Part shown: piece after piece, positions 9,768 through 17,736 of the stretch
Layout: each line of letters opens with the position of its first letter
How positions within the stretch are numbered: position 1 is the first letter of the stretch
Source: Amia ocellicauda
Lineage: Eukaryota; Chordata; Actinopteri; Amiiformes; Amiidae
Length of the DNA: 64,000 nt
Assembly (NCBI RefSeq): GCF_036373705.1
Contig: NW_027102664.1
Span: forward strand, 372,001-436,000
Direction: 5' to 3'
Position numbers and translations under genes: made by a program
Notes under the pieces: generated by a model
The model's database searches: none
What the model saw: the letters and a program-made list of their open reading frames with translations, nothing else
What the model was told of the DNA's origin: nothing

Positions 9768-10160
9768 CTATATCAACAAATATACCTGTTTCTTTATCTT
9801 GTAGGCACACACCTCAGTTACATATGTAAATAAAACAACAATATGACCTATTTTAAAAGTAAACAGAGGTGTATTAAACATGCTCAGTAAAAGGTCATAC
9901 AGATGTTGATGAAATGGCCTAATATCATTCTTGGCCCCCTTGAGCGCTTCATCCCAGTGTTCGTACCCCCCGGTCTTTGTTACAGCAGCCATTAACTTTT
10001 CCAGGTTTGAAAGTTGATCCTCATCGATGGTTAAATCTGTAGAGAAAAGGCTCGCGTTGGCTACTTTTCTGTCAAGCACATGGTGTAATAGCGCTCTCAG
10101 GTTAGCTGCAGAGTGTTGATGACAGAACCAGTTGCAGAAGCAGTCCAGAACATTCCCCAT
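9768..10160 (-). CDS. Bcl-2-like (E1B-19K-like) small helical protein (copy A)
   Basis: 130 aa from ATG 10160. The segment 'FTFKIGHIVVLFTYVTEVCA' near the C-terminus resembles the BH1 signature of Bcl-2 proteins (aromatic, then G-x-I-V-x-L-F-x-aromatic), and an earlier helix 'LRALLHHVLDRKVAN' could be a BH3-like stretch. Predicted all-helical, no signal peptide. DNA viruses often carry Bcl-2 relatives that block apoptosis; that role is inference. An N-terminal Cys/His-rich start (DCFCNWFCHQH) is unusual. Open in A and C. Confidence 0.5.
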   Translation of the reverse strand: MGNVLDCFCNWFCHQHSAANLRALLHHVLDRKVANASLFSTDLTIDEDQLSNLEKLMAAVTKTGGYEHWDEALKGAKNDIRPFHQHLYDLLLSMFNTPLFTFKIGHIVVLFTYVTEVCAYKIKKQVYLLI

Positions 10161-10172
10161 GTTCAAAGTCCC

Positions 10173-11021
10173 TTAGTTCAGGTCAGAGTCTGAATCAGTG
10201 GCGTAGATGTCGAATTCTTCGTCGCTGCCCCCAGCTTTAACTTCTTTACGGAAGAAATAAGCTTTTAGCTTGCCAGCGGTTTTTCTACTCGGCTCATCCA
10301 GGTCATTGAGCAGCTGCCCAAGTTTCTCTATTATAAACGGCTCCTTTTTCAGCTCCAGCAAAATCTCATCTATGATTTTCTGGACTTGTCCCACAGTGAC
10401 ATGTATGTGGGAGTAAGAGAGCGCCTTGATTAGTGCCGGTTTCAGCCACGGTTTGTTCAGTCTTCTGTAAAACACGTTGAAATAGAACAGGAAATAGTAA
10501 CGGTCTGGTTCAAACAAACAACTGTGTCTCAACTGACTGGGGTGATTCACTTCACACCCCCGACAGACTTCTTTCAGAGCTCGGTCGATGAGAGCACTCA
10601 GAATATACACCAGGGTGCTTTTAACCACTCTGCTTACTTGGTCACATACCCCGGGCAAAAATCCTGCGTCTTCATCACGCCCCCGGGACAGTCCGATGCT
10701 CATTGGGTCGCCTGGTGGTTTGTGGGGTGTTTCTCCATCCATTGGACTGACCCCCTCCTGAGACGCACAGACGGTAGACAGTTCGGCAAAATCGAGGCCC
10801 TCCATGAGCTCCAGAGGCTGGGGATCCCCGAGACTCATTTGGACATCCATCGCACCGCATGTTGTTTCGTCCTGAGGGACCGGGGTCTGAGGTCTTGGAG
10901 AGTAACCACAGTCAAAGGGTTCCAGAGTGTATACAAAATCTGGGGAATAGAACCAGGGGTGATCCCGGGTTTGAAGAGGCCTGTAGAGCCTGTCGACGTC
11001 CGCAGCTTTCGGGTAAGACAT
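10173..11021 (-). CDS. ~283-aa Cys/His-motif protein, function unknown (copy A)
   Basis: The start is ATG 11021 (MSYPKAADVDRLYRP). Residues 1-120 are proline-rich and probably disordered. The C-terminal half has a helical domain with the metal-ligand-like pattern CRGCEVNHPSQLRHSCL, then 'YYFLFYFNVFYRRLNKPWL'. The tail is acidic (SDEEFDIYATDSDSDLN). Disordered N-terminus, putative zinc site and acidic tail would fit a nuclear regulatory protein, but I cannot name the family. A TATA box and CRE lie just upstream. Open in A and C. Confidence 0.65.
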   Translation of the reverse strand: MSYPKAADVDRLYRPLQTRDHPWFYSPDFVYTLEPFDCGYSPRPQTPVPQDETTCGAMDVQMSLGDPQPLELMEGLDFAELSTVCASQEGVSPMDGETPHKPPGDPMSIGLSRGRDEDAGFLPGVCDQVSRVVKSTLVYILSALIDRALKEVCRGCEVNHPSQLRHSCLFEPDRYYFLFYFNVFYRRLNKPWLKPALIKALSYSHIHVTVGQVQKIIDEILLELKKEPFIIEKLGQLLNDLDEPSRKTAGKLKAYFFRKEVKAGGSDEEFDIYATDSDSDLN

Positions 11022-11056
11022 TCTCTTTAATTTTAAACCATGAATGAATTGTTGCA

Positions 11057-11085
11057 CCTTTTATCCTATCTCTTCACTACGTCAC
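11057..11085 (-). promoter_or_regulatory. TATA box and CRE of the Cys/His-protein gene (copy A)
   Basis: On the minus strand GGATAAAAGG (11057-11066) lies about 36 bp before the ATG, with a CRE-like GTGACGTA (11078-11085) just upstream. Both are kept at 28625-28653, 45683-45711 and 59374-59402, including ahead of the chimeric ORF of copy D. Confidence 0.6.
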
Positions 11086-11124
11086 GACACACCGCCCTCT
11101 TAGAAGAGAGTAGCCCCTGAGCCG

Positions 11125-11529
11125 TCAGACCCCCCTCCATAACCCCACACGTCGTCTGTCGTAGTTCTGCAAGCTTTCCCATTCACACCTTTCAAAACCC
11201 TGAGTCGGAGACTCCATTTCGCATTCTCTTGGACCCTCTTGCAAGCCTTCTAGAGTCTTATCCACAAGCCCCAGATCTCTCCAGGCCATCACCTTCAACC
11301 AGTCCTCATAAGAGTATTCAATTACCGTCTCAAAAGGTTCCAACGTACCCTCCTTCTCTCCCAAAGCAAGAAGCTCCACTCCAACATAGCTGGGATCCCT
11401 TTTAAAGCGGTAACCCCGTCGAGCCCCCCAGAACAACACCCAGGAGCGTTCAATCTTCAAATTGGTGAGTACAGGAACCCTTGCCCGGGATTGTTTCTTG
11501 CGGGGTTTCATGTTGATGTCGCTGGACAT
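11125..11529 (-). pseudogene. 236-aa gene with internal deletion (copy A)
   Basis: The N-terminal 120 codons match copies B, C and D. About 308 bp is then missing (junction near 11160), so the frame ends in an unrelated 'DRRRVGLWRGV' tail and lacks the acidic C-terminus. See copy C for the full-length description. Confidence 0.8.
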
Positions 11530-11595
11530 GATGAAGAAGCGGGATGTTTCAGAAGCTGAGAATTAAAGAGGTATTGCCTAATAGAAGCGCGAGTT

Positions 11596-11603
11596 CTTAA
11601 ATA
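11596..11603 (-). promoter_or_regulatory. TATA-like box of the 236-aa gene (copy A)
   Basis: TATTTAAG on the minus strand, about 67 bp before ATG 11529 and just inside the right TIR. Same element at 29445-29452, 46503-46510 and 60194-60201. Confidence 0.5.
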
Positions 11604-11647
11604 GAGAGGAGAGTTTCGGGGCGTTGCCTTCAGAGGGGTGGGGGTAT

Positions 11648-11832
11648 TTATGGGTGGCCTTGTTGTTCAGGGTTTTATGGGTGCACACTTTCTGACGGAT
11701 ATGACGTAGGAATAATTAAGGAAATAACTCTACCTAAAATCACGCCCCCCAATTATGACGTAGGAATATTAATAAGCTTAGGGCATACGTCATAACAAAA
11801 TAGGCCGCGCCCAAAAAACCCTACTATCTACT
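11648..11832 (+). repeat. Right TIR (copy A), 185 bp
   Basis: Reverse complement of the left TIRs of C, D and E, ending ...CCCTACTATCTACT. It follows the Polinton rule of AG...CT termini. It contains TGACGTA (CRE/ATF half-sites) and a GC-rich CGCCCCCC box. Confidence 0.95.
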
Positions 11833-11838
11833 CTTATG
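11833..11838 (+). repeat. Target-site duplication CTTATG (right of copy A)
   Basis: Six bases immediately outside the TIR. The same hexamer borders the other element ends at 29682, 30295, 46740, 48990 and 60431; at 61045 it reads TTTATG. Confidence 0.93.
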
Positions 11839-12148
11839 TAGTTGAAGGCGCAGTATAGCTCTCATAGTCTGGTGGTGACGGAAGACCACCAGCCGTTTGA
11901 ACAAGCCATTCAGCATCACCTTGTTGGGTTAAGTGCAGGCACTGTCAGAGCGCAGGGCGTCCTGCCTTTGAAAGAGTTTCCGAAGTGTCCTGATGTGCCC
12001 TTTAGCAATGCCAAACAGGTCTGTGAAAATGGCATCCTTTCGCGGCACTTCAGACGCCATCTCACAGTCTAGCCGACCTGAAACGCCTGAGCCCGTTTTA
12101 CCAGCAGGCTCCAACGGTAACCGTTTGAAGCAAGAGGCGGCGTTGTCA

Positions 12149-12220
12149 GTTTCCGTAGTGTAGCGGTTATCAAATTCGCCTAACGCGCGAAAGGTCCCCT
12201 TTTCGAAACCGGGCGGAAAC
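12149..12220 (+). pseudogene. tRNA-Val (AAC) relic
   Basis: 72-bp tRNA-Val layout with anticodon AAC in CTAACGC. The T-arm reads CCCTTTTCGAAACCGGG, so two GG bases of the 5' T stem and B box are TT. The T stem cannot pair fully and pol III recognition is probably impaired. Confidence 0.75.
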
Positions 12221-12385
12221 AGCCTGCTTTGGGCCGGCCCTTTTCGTCCTGCTTGCCCTTGTGGTTCCCCGCAGGCGGTGGGTGGCTTTTCTTCATTGGA
12301 GTGCCCGAAATCGGTGCTCTCAGAGCGTCCGTCCGTCGACAGGTTGAAATTGTAAACGCTGGTGTAGCCACTTTTAATTAAAATC

Positions 12386-12455
12386 TGATGATGATGATGA
12401 TGATGATGTTGTTGTTGTTGTTCTTGTTGTTCTTGTTGTCGTCGTAGTCGCCGTC
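12386..12455 (+). repeat. Triplet microsatellite (GAT)n(GTT)n
   Basis: Tract of GAT units followed by GTT/CTT units, after each AAC-type tRNA unit. Copies at 13327-13403, 14009-14070, 47293-47375 and 48267-48334 differ in unit number, as expected of slippage. Confidence 0.9.
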
Positions 12456-12791
12456 ATTATTATTGTTAAAGTAAAGCAGTAGTTAGATTTGTTGCTACCG
12501 TAAGGTGTAGAAGGCACAATAGCTCTGATAGTCTGGTGGTGAAGGAAGACCACCAGACGTTTGAACAAGCCATTCAGCATCACCTTGTTGGGCTAAGTGC
12601 AGGCACTGTCAGAGCGCAGGGCGTCCTGCCTTTGAAAGAGTTTCCAAAGTGTCCTGATGTGCCCTTTAGCAATGCAAAATAGGTCAGTGAAAATAGAAAC
12701 CTTTATCTCACAGGCTGGCCCACGGGAAACGCCTGTGCGCGTTTTATCAGCCTGCTTCGATGGGAGCCATTCGAAACGCCAGGACGGGTCG

Positions 12792-12863
12792 TTTTCTGTA
12801 GTGTAGTGGCTATCACGTTCGCCTCACACGCGAAAGGTCCCCGGTTCGAAACCGGGCGGAAAC
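12792..12863 (+). pseudogene. tRNA-Val (CAC), damaged acceptor stem
   Basis: Anticodon CAC (CTCACAC) with intact anticodon and T arms and B box GGTTCGAAACC. The first base is T instead of G and position 6 is T instead of C, so the end of the acceptor stem mispairs. Probably a relic, though still transcribable. Confidence 0.65.
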
Positions 12864-13089
12864 AACCCGCGGTGCACGCGTGCCAGTGCCATGTTACCCG
12901 TCGCCATCTCTCTGCCCCAAGGCCGGCCGTCGTTTTCTCTTCCTCAGAGTGGCAAGAAATCCTGACCTTGAGAACAAACGATCGCAGAAGGGTAGCTTTG
13001 CGAGGCGCTGGAACTCACACTTTTAAAATCGATACATGTTGTAGCTGTTACAATACGACCGTAGCAGGATCAGCGACATTGCTGTTACT

Positions 13090-13095
13090 CTTATG
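13090..13095 (+). other. Unoccupied target site CTTATG
   Basis: The context GCTGTTACT-CTTATG-TAGTCGAAGG joins the left flank of elements C and D directly to the right flank of A, B, C and D, with a single hexamer. It is the pre-integration state of this locus in a paralogous host repeat. Confidence 0.9.
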
Positions 13096-13326
13096 TAGTC
13101 GAAGGCGCAGTATAGCTCTGATAGTCTGGTGGTGACGGAAGACCTCCAACCGTTTGAACAAGCCATTCAGCATCACCTTGTTGGGCTGAGTGCAGGCACT
13201 GTCAGAGCGCAGGGCGACCTGCCTTTGATAGAGTATCCTAAGTGTCCCGAAATCGGTGCACTCAGAGCGTCCGTCCGTCGACAGGTTGAAATTGTAAACG
13301 CTGGTGTAGCCACTTTTAATTAAAAT

Positions 13327-13403
13327 ATGATGATGATGATGATGATGTTCTTGTTCTTGTTCTTGTTGTTGTTGTTGTTCTTTTGTTTTTCTTGTTGTCG
13401 TCG
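13327..13403 (+). repeat. Triplet microsatellite
   Basis: GAT run followed by TTC/GTT units in the tRNA-less host unit. Confidence 0.85.
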
Positions 13404-13771
13404 TAGTCGCCGTCATTATTAATGTTAAAGTAAAGCAGTAGTTAGATTTGTTGCTACCGTAAGGTGTAGAAGGCACAATAGCTCTGATAGTCTGGTGGTG
13501 AAGGAAGACCACCAGACGTTTGAACAAGCCATTCAGCATCACCTTGTTGGGTTAAGTGCAGGCACTGTCAGAGCGCAGGGCGTCCTGCCTTTAAAAGAGT
13601 TTCCGAAGTGTCCTGATGTGCCCTTTAGCAATGCCAAACAGGTCAGTGAAAATGGCATCCTTTCGCCGCACTTCAGACGCCATCTCACAGCCTAGCCGAC
13701 CTGAAACACCTGAGCCCGTTTTACCAGCAGGCTTTAACGGTAACCATTTGAAGCAAGAGGCAGCGGTGTCA

Positions 13772-13843
13772 GTTTCCGTAGTGTAGCGGTTATCACGTTC
13801 GCCTAACGCGCGAAAGGTCCCCGGTTCGAAACCGGGCGGAAAC
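13772..13843 (+). tRNA. tRNA-Val (AAC)
   Basis: Complete cloverleaf: acceptor GTTTCCG/CGGAAAC, anticodon stem TTCGC/GCGAA around CTAACGC, T stem CCCGG/CCGGG with TTCGAAA loop, discriminator A at 13844. A and B boxes match pol III consensus, and TTTT lies about 20 bases downstream. Best tRNA of this spacer. Confidence 0.92.
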
Positions 13844-14008
13844 AGCCTACTGTGGGCTGGCCCTTTTCGTCATGCTTGCCCTCGTGGTTCCCCGGAGGCG
13901 GTGGGTGTCTTTTCTTCATTGGAGTGCCCGCAATCGATGCACTCAGAGCGTCCGTCCGTCGACAGGTTGAAATTGTAAACGCTGGTGTAGCCACTTTTAA
14001 TTAAAATC

Positions 14009-14070
14009 TGATGATGATGATGATGATGATGTTGTTGTTGTTGCTCTTGTTGTTGTTGTTCTTGTTGTCA
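14009..14070 (+). repeat. Triplet microsatellite
   Basis: GAT run followed by GTT and CTT units, next to the truncated left end of copy B. Confidence 0.85.
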
Positions 14071-14140
14071 TCGTGGTCGCCGTCATTATTATTGTTAAAG
14101 TAAAGCAGTAGTTAGATTTGTTGCTACCGTAAGGTGTAGA

Positions 14141-14641
14141 AGACAACAGTTGGTATGGCGTGTGATATCAAAACATTCAGAATACTTTTAACCTATATAA
14201 TTTAAAAGCTTTGTAAAATAAACCCAAATATCTCTTTTGCGGGGATAAACGCTGTTCTGAGTAGTTTGTGACTTGTTTAATACCAAACAAAGCATCGCTA
14301 TTAAAAAAAAAAAAAATCACTGTAAAAGCGCTAGTTATTTTAGATCTTTATAGTTATTTTCTAGGCTCAGGTTGTTTTTTAGTGCTTATAAAGGCCTGAA
14401 ATATTCTTAGTGGTTGTTGACTATAGGTCTTGATGCTTAAAAATGTTTTTTTGAGAGACCAAAAGGTTCTAATAAAAGTTTAGAGTAGAGAGGAGAGAGA
14501 TCGTCTCCATCTTGGTTTCTATTTGAAATTTGATGCAGTGTCATTTTATTGGTTGGTTTTGATATGTTAATTGGTAACAGGGCGGCACAAAGGCCAGACC
14601 AGAACAATGCCTTACAAGCAGATCCGGCATGTGGCCATCAG
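14141..14641 (+). other. Left non-coding arm, remaining part (copy B)
   Basis: AT-rich DNA with a poly(A) run near 14299. No ORF, RNA gene or repeat is supported before the TATA-like TATAAG at 14642. Confidence 0.6.
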
Positions 14642-14647
14642 TATAAG
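14642..14647 (+). promoter_or_regulatory. TATA-like box of the seven-exon gene (copy B)
   Basis: TATAAG about 70 bp before ATG 14715, flanked by a short inverted pair, CCAGACC and GGTCTGG. Equivalent boxes are at 31690, 50375 and 62434. Confidence 0.5.
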
Positions 14648-14714
14648 TATGAAGGTCTGGTCTTCAGCTCGACAGACTCATACTGACCTTTCGATTTAAG
14701 ACTAAAGATCAACA

Positions 14715-16755
14715 ATGTCCGGAAACAACATCAGCGATTCGATTTAAACGAGTTTTTAGGCAAGTCTTCAGATTATTTTCATTGACTCAGAGCGTGTTGT
14801 GTGCATGTATTGTAAATAAGGCTATAACATCTGTTTTAAGTTCTGTAAAATTATTTTTCAGCCAGTCAACAGGAGTTCATTTCCAACGCTGAGGAGATCA
14901 TCTGGAACAACGACGGTAAGAATTTTGTGTTTGCGCTCATGGGTTCTTATGCATGGGTGTGTGTGGTTTTGAAGCGGCTCATTAGAGTTATGAAAACGTT
15001 TTAATATATATTAATGCCGGTCTCTTTAATTACACAGAAACTATCGAAAGGCCTGTGATTAATGTCTCCGAGGATCGACCAAGAGAAGTGGTTATCCCTA
15101 GACAGGCTGTCTGCCGACCGGGTAAGAACTAAACCCCTGTTTGTTTGTATAACGATTCTGTAAGATGTTTGAGTCCAGTTTTGTTAATTTAAAAAAATTA
15201 TCCTGTCTAACAGTATTAAGAAATGTGGTTCGAGACAACGAAAGGCCTTCCACATCGAGGGCTTGTTTCGTTTTACCTTCGAGAACCGTAACCTTTCAAG
15301 AATCTGAAAGGCCGTCAGCCCCGGTATCTGATAGCTGTGAGTATATATCTGCAGCCTGTAAGAGGTTAAAGCTTTTTATAAAGCGGTGTGGTTAAAGGTT
15401 AAACATGTCTCTTACCTTCACAGCGGTGCAAAAAGCTAAACCAGCCGAAAAACATAAGAAACGATTATTCTGTGGAGGTAAGTAAGATCTTTCAAACTTT
15501 AATGTTTTTAAAAGGGCTTTGTTTGCCCGTTGAGGGCTAATATTTAAGCGATGGGTGACCGTTTCCTGTAGGGCGGGGGGTTCTGGGAAAGATCTTTAGA
15601 AGTCCGGACAGGTCTAGGCTTGTTTCTGGGGAACGTGTTTAGAAATGACCGATTGCCGTACCGTCTGGTTAGGAAGTAAAGCCGTCCGAAAGGGTTTAGT
15701 AAGTTGTTTGGCTTATCTCCCGCTATTATACTTCTGTTTTAAAGTGGTTGTAGGAAAAGGCTTGAAGGTGTTCATTGTATTTAATATTTAAACAGATCGT
15801 GAAAACGTTTGTGAAACAGGAAGTCCCGGGATCAGGAAGCGTTTACACTTGGAAGGTTCGTTTAAAAATGAAATGTTGTTGTGTGTGTGTGTGTTTTATT
15901 AACAATATTACAGTTTTTAAAGAAACATTTAAGAAACAGTTTATTTACAGCGGCTTCTCTGTTTTACATTTATTATCAAGTCCTAATAAATATATTGTCT
16001 GTAAATAATAAGGCGTTGTAGTGAATGTCTAAGGCTATTTTCAAAGGTCTAAAAAAGCTAAAGGTTTTGAATGTCCTGGACATGTTGTTTTAAGTTTGAT
16101 TTCTGTCGCCGTTTAAAGATGTAAATGTAATGTATATTTTTATTCTTCCCAAGACTCTTGGGATAGTCATTCTGTGAATGAGCTATTGATGACAATTACC
16201 CCGTCTAAGTGGGATCAAACATCTTTCCCGGTGAGATCACCGAGAGGATCCCCCACGGTGGTCTTGGAGACCCCCCAACATCTACTCAGGCCACAGCCTT
16301 CTGGGGGTAATTCAACACCCCAGATTCAGCCCGCCGCATTGTCGGGCGGAACAAATACAGGCATCCAACAACCTCAGGGGTCGCCGTCAGTCAGGGCTGA
16401 CACACCACCCAACGACGGCCTGGTTTCAACATCGTCCCCCCAGACCCGTTTCTTGGCTACAGAAACGCGGAACAGTACCCCGCGCTTGGCCAGGGTGTCA
16501 CCGCAAAGGCCTTCTTGGTCTCCGTCCATGAGTATACACTCGCTCCTTGCCTCCTTCGACCGAGATTTACCGGAGCGACCATCCTTTGAAGCTGAGCCAG
16601 GCCACCAGCCCCCGGAGCTTCTTCCTGAAGGTCGGCATGAGTTGCTACATACTTTGTTACAAAATCAAAGACTTGTGTTAGTGGGGCAAAACCTGCTGAT
16701 AGAGAGCCAAAACACCCTTATTAATACCCTTACTAACGAATTGTACCGTATTTAA
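14715..16755 (+). pseudogene. Seven-exon gene, exon 1 frameshifted (copy B)
   Basis: Predicted coding exons: 14715-14759, 14862-14915, 15038-15121, 15214-15336, 15424-15477, 15796-15855 and 16154-16755. Exon 1 lacks one base (AGCGATTCG for AGCGACTTCG) and hits TAA in-frame, so this copy is broken at its start. The last exon is the longest open version (stop 16753-16755) and encodes a serine/proline-rich region and a Leu/Gln/Asn-rich helical end. AATAAA signals follow at 16802 and 16809. See copy C for the phase argument. Confidence 0.7.
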
Positions 16756-16938
16756 TGTTTTAATAGACACAAAACGCCTTACTATTGTGGGTTGTTGGAA
16801 AAATAAAAAATAAATTAAAAAATGTCCTGACTTGGTAAAAGAACTCACAAACTAAAGGATTATGAACAAGCTAGGGCCCCAAAAAGACCTTCCCGAGAGA
16901 ACATCCCCGGCCCTGTTGTGAACTCCTCTGATGTCCCA

Positions 16939-17736
16939 ATGAACCTGGAACTATTACAAATGATAAATGATTTAAATAACCCCCAATTACCACCGATAGA
17001 ATGTGAATTAACAGAATTACCGGTGAACCCCGACCTGTTACAGATGGTCAATGATCTAAATAACCACCTCCCACCGGTAGCGCTTATAGAGGTTCACCCC
17101 CTAGTTCACCCCGATTTGTTTGAAATGGTGGAGGCTTTGGAGGAGCTACCCCGACCAAATTCTGCCCCTATTATAAATGATTTGAAACAATTAGAACACA
17201 GGATGGCGGCAGAAGCAGCCATCACTATAGAGGAGGGTCTTGACATTAACCGGTTGGATATCTTTGAAGGACTTTTACAGGCTTTAAATGAGCCTCCTCA
17301 AAAAGGGGGTTTTGTAGATGTCAGCAGTGGGGGTGTTTGGAATTTGGAGGGTTCTGAGACTGATAAGGCTGTGGAGGACATGCTCTGTGAGAATGTAGGG
17401 GGTGAAGGCTTTGTTCAAAATGATGATGTGTCCAAGAGTACCAGTGATCCCGTGATTATAGATAGACCGGCCTATAACAATTTTGAAATGATTCAGCGTT
17501 TTAATTTTGCAGAACTTTTAAATTGTGACAATTATGCAGAAATATTTGTCAACATATACGAGGCCTTGCAGAAAATGCTTGAACAGGTTGCTGAAAGGGT
17601 CAGACCTCGAGATGTTGTACAGTTAGAACTCAGAGGGGATGATTTGTTTAGCAACCTATCTGTAATGCTGAGTGGAGATAATTTAGACGTCTGGCTAAAA
17701 TCGAAGCGTTATTGCAAAGTAACGCAGCCATCATAG
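16939..17736 (+). pseudogene. N-terminal polB ORF, out of frame with the main ORF (copy B)
   Basis: About 265 codons from the first ATG; the frame is open upstream to about 16830 without another ATG. The first 90 residues hold three related blocks (ELLQMINDLNN, DLLQMVNDLNN, DLFEMVEALEELP). The final 85 ('MIQRFNFAELLNCDNYAEIF', 'VQLELRGDDLFSNLS') resemble the N-terminal region of Polinton polymerases, and the expected continuation ('LLQSNAA') begins in the other frame of the overlap. I infer one gene with a frameshift, present in all copies, not two genes. Confidence 0.65.

Larger units (their letters stand above)
1..11832 (+). mobile_element. Polinton/adintovirus-like element, copy A (left part outside window)
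   Basis: This is the right-hand two thirds of an element. It starts inside the N-terminal polymerase ORF and ends with the right TIR, next to the target duplication CTTATG. Gene order is polB, ATPase, 111-aa and 247-aa proteins on plus; protease, capsid, pVI/pX-like, penton, integrase, Bcl-2-like, Cys/His protein and 236-aa protein on minus. MCP, protease, the 111-aa, 247-aa, Bcl-2-like and Cys/His genes are open. polB, penton, integrase and the 236-aa gene are broken. Confidence 0.95.
11833..14140 (+). other. Host spacer: tandem tRNA-Val repeat units
   Basis: Non-element DNA made of about four repeat units of roughly 400-700 bp. Each starts near 'ATAGCTCTGATAGTCTGGTGG'. AAC-type units end in a GAT/GTT triplet tract; CAC-type units end in '...GACATTGCTGTTACTCTTATG'. 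They hold tRNA-Val genes at 12149, 12792 and 13772; the unit at 13090-13460 has lost its tRNA. No protein gene is supported here. An unoccupied target site lies at 13090-13095. Confidence 0.85.

Noticed and set aside
10524-11030. 168-codon plus-strand ORF (also 28093, 45150)
   Set aside because: Antisense of the Cys/His-protein gene, whose own frame has the promoter, composition and conservation.
11842-12072. Short ORFs in the tRNA spacers (around 11842, 13048, 30059, 47744)
   Set aside because: They run through tRNA genes and triplet repeats (poly-Thr/Gln/His strings) and change frame between units. Not genes.
12149-13843. tRNA-like segments as heads of SINE retroposons
   Set aside because: They form near-complete cloverleaf tRNA genes in tandem units, with no SINE body, poly(A) tail or target duplications of their own.
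12386-14070. Regular triplet tracts resembling a repeat array such as CRISPR
   Set aside because: They are microsatellites without spacers, in a eukaryotic tRNA cluster.
15775-16008. 77-codon ORF over exon 6 of the spliced gene (also 32793, 51501, 63568)
   Set aside because: It is in a different frame from the phase-1 exon and continues into intron sequence with GT-repeat-encoded cysteines and valines. Conserved only because the DNA is.
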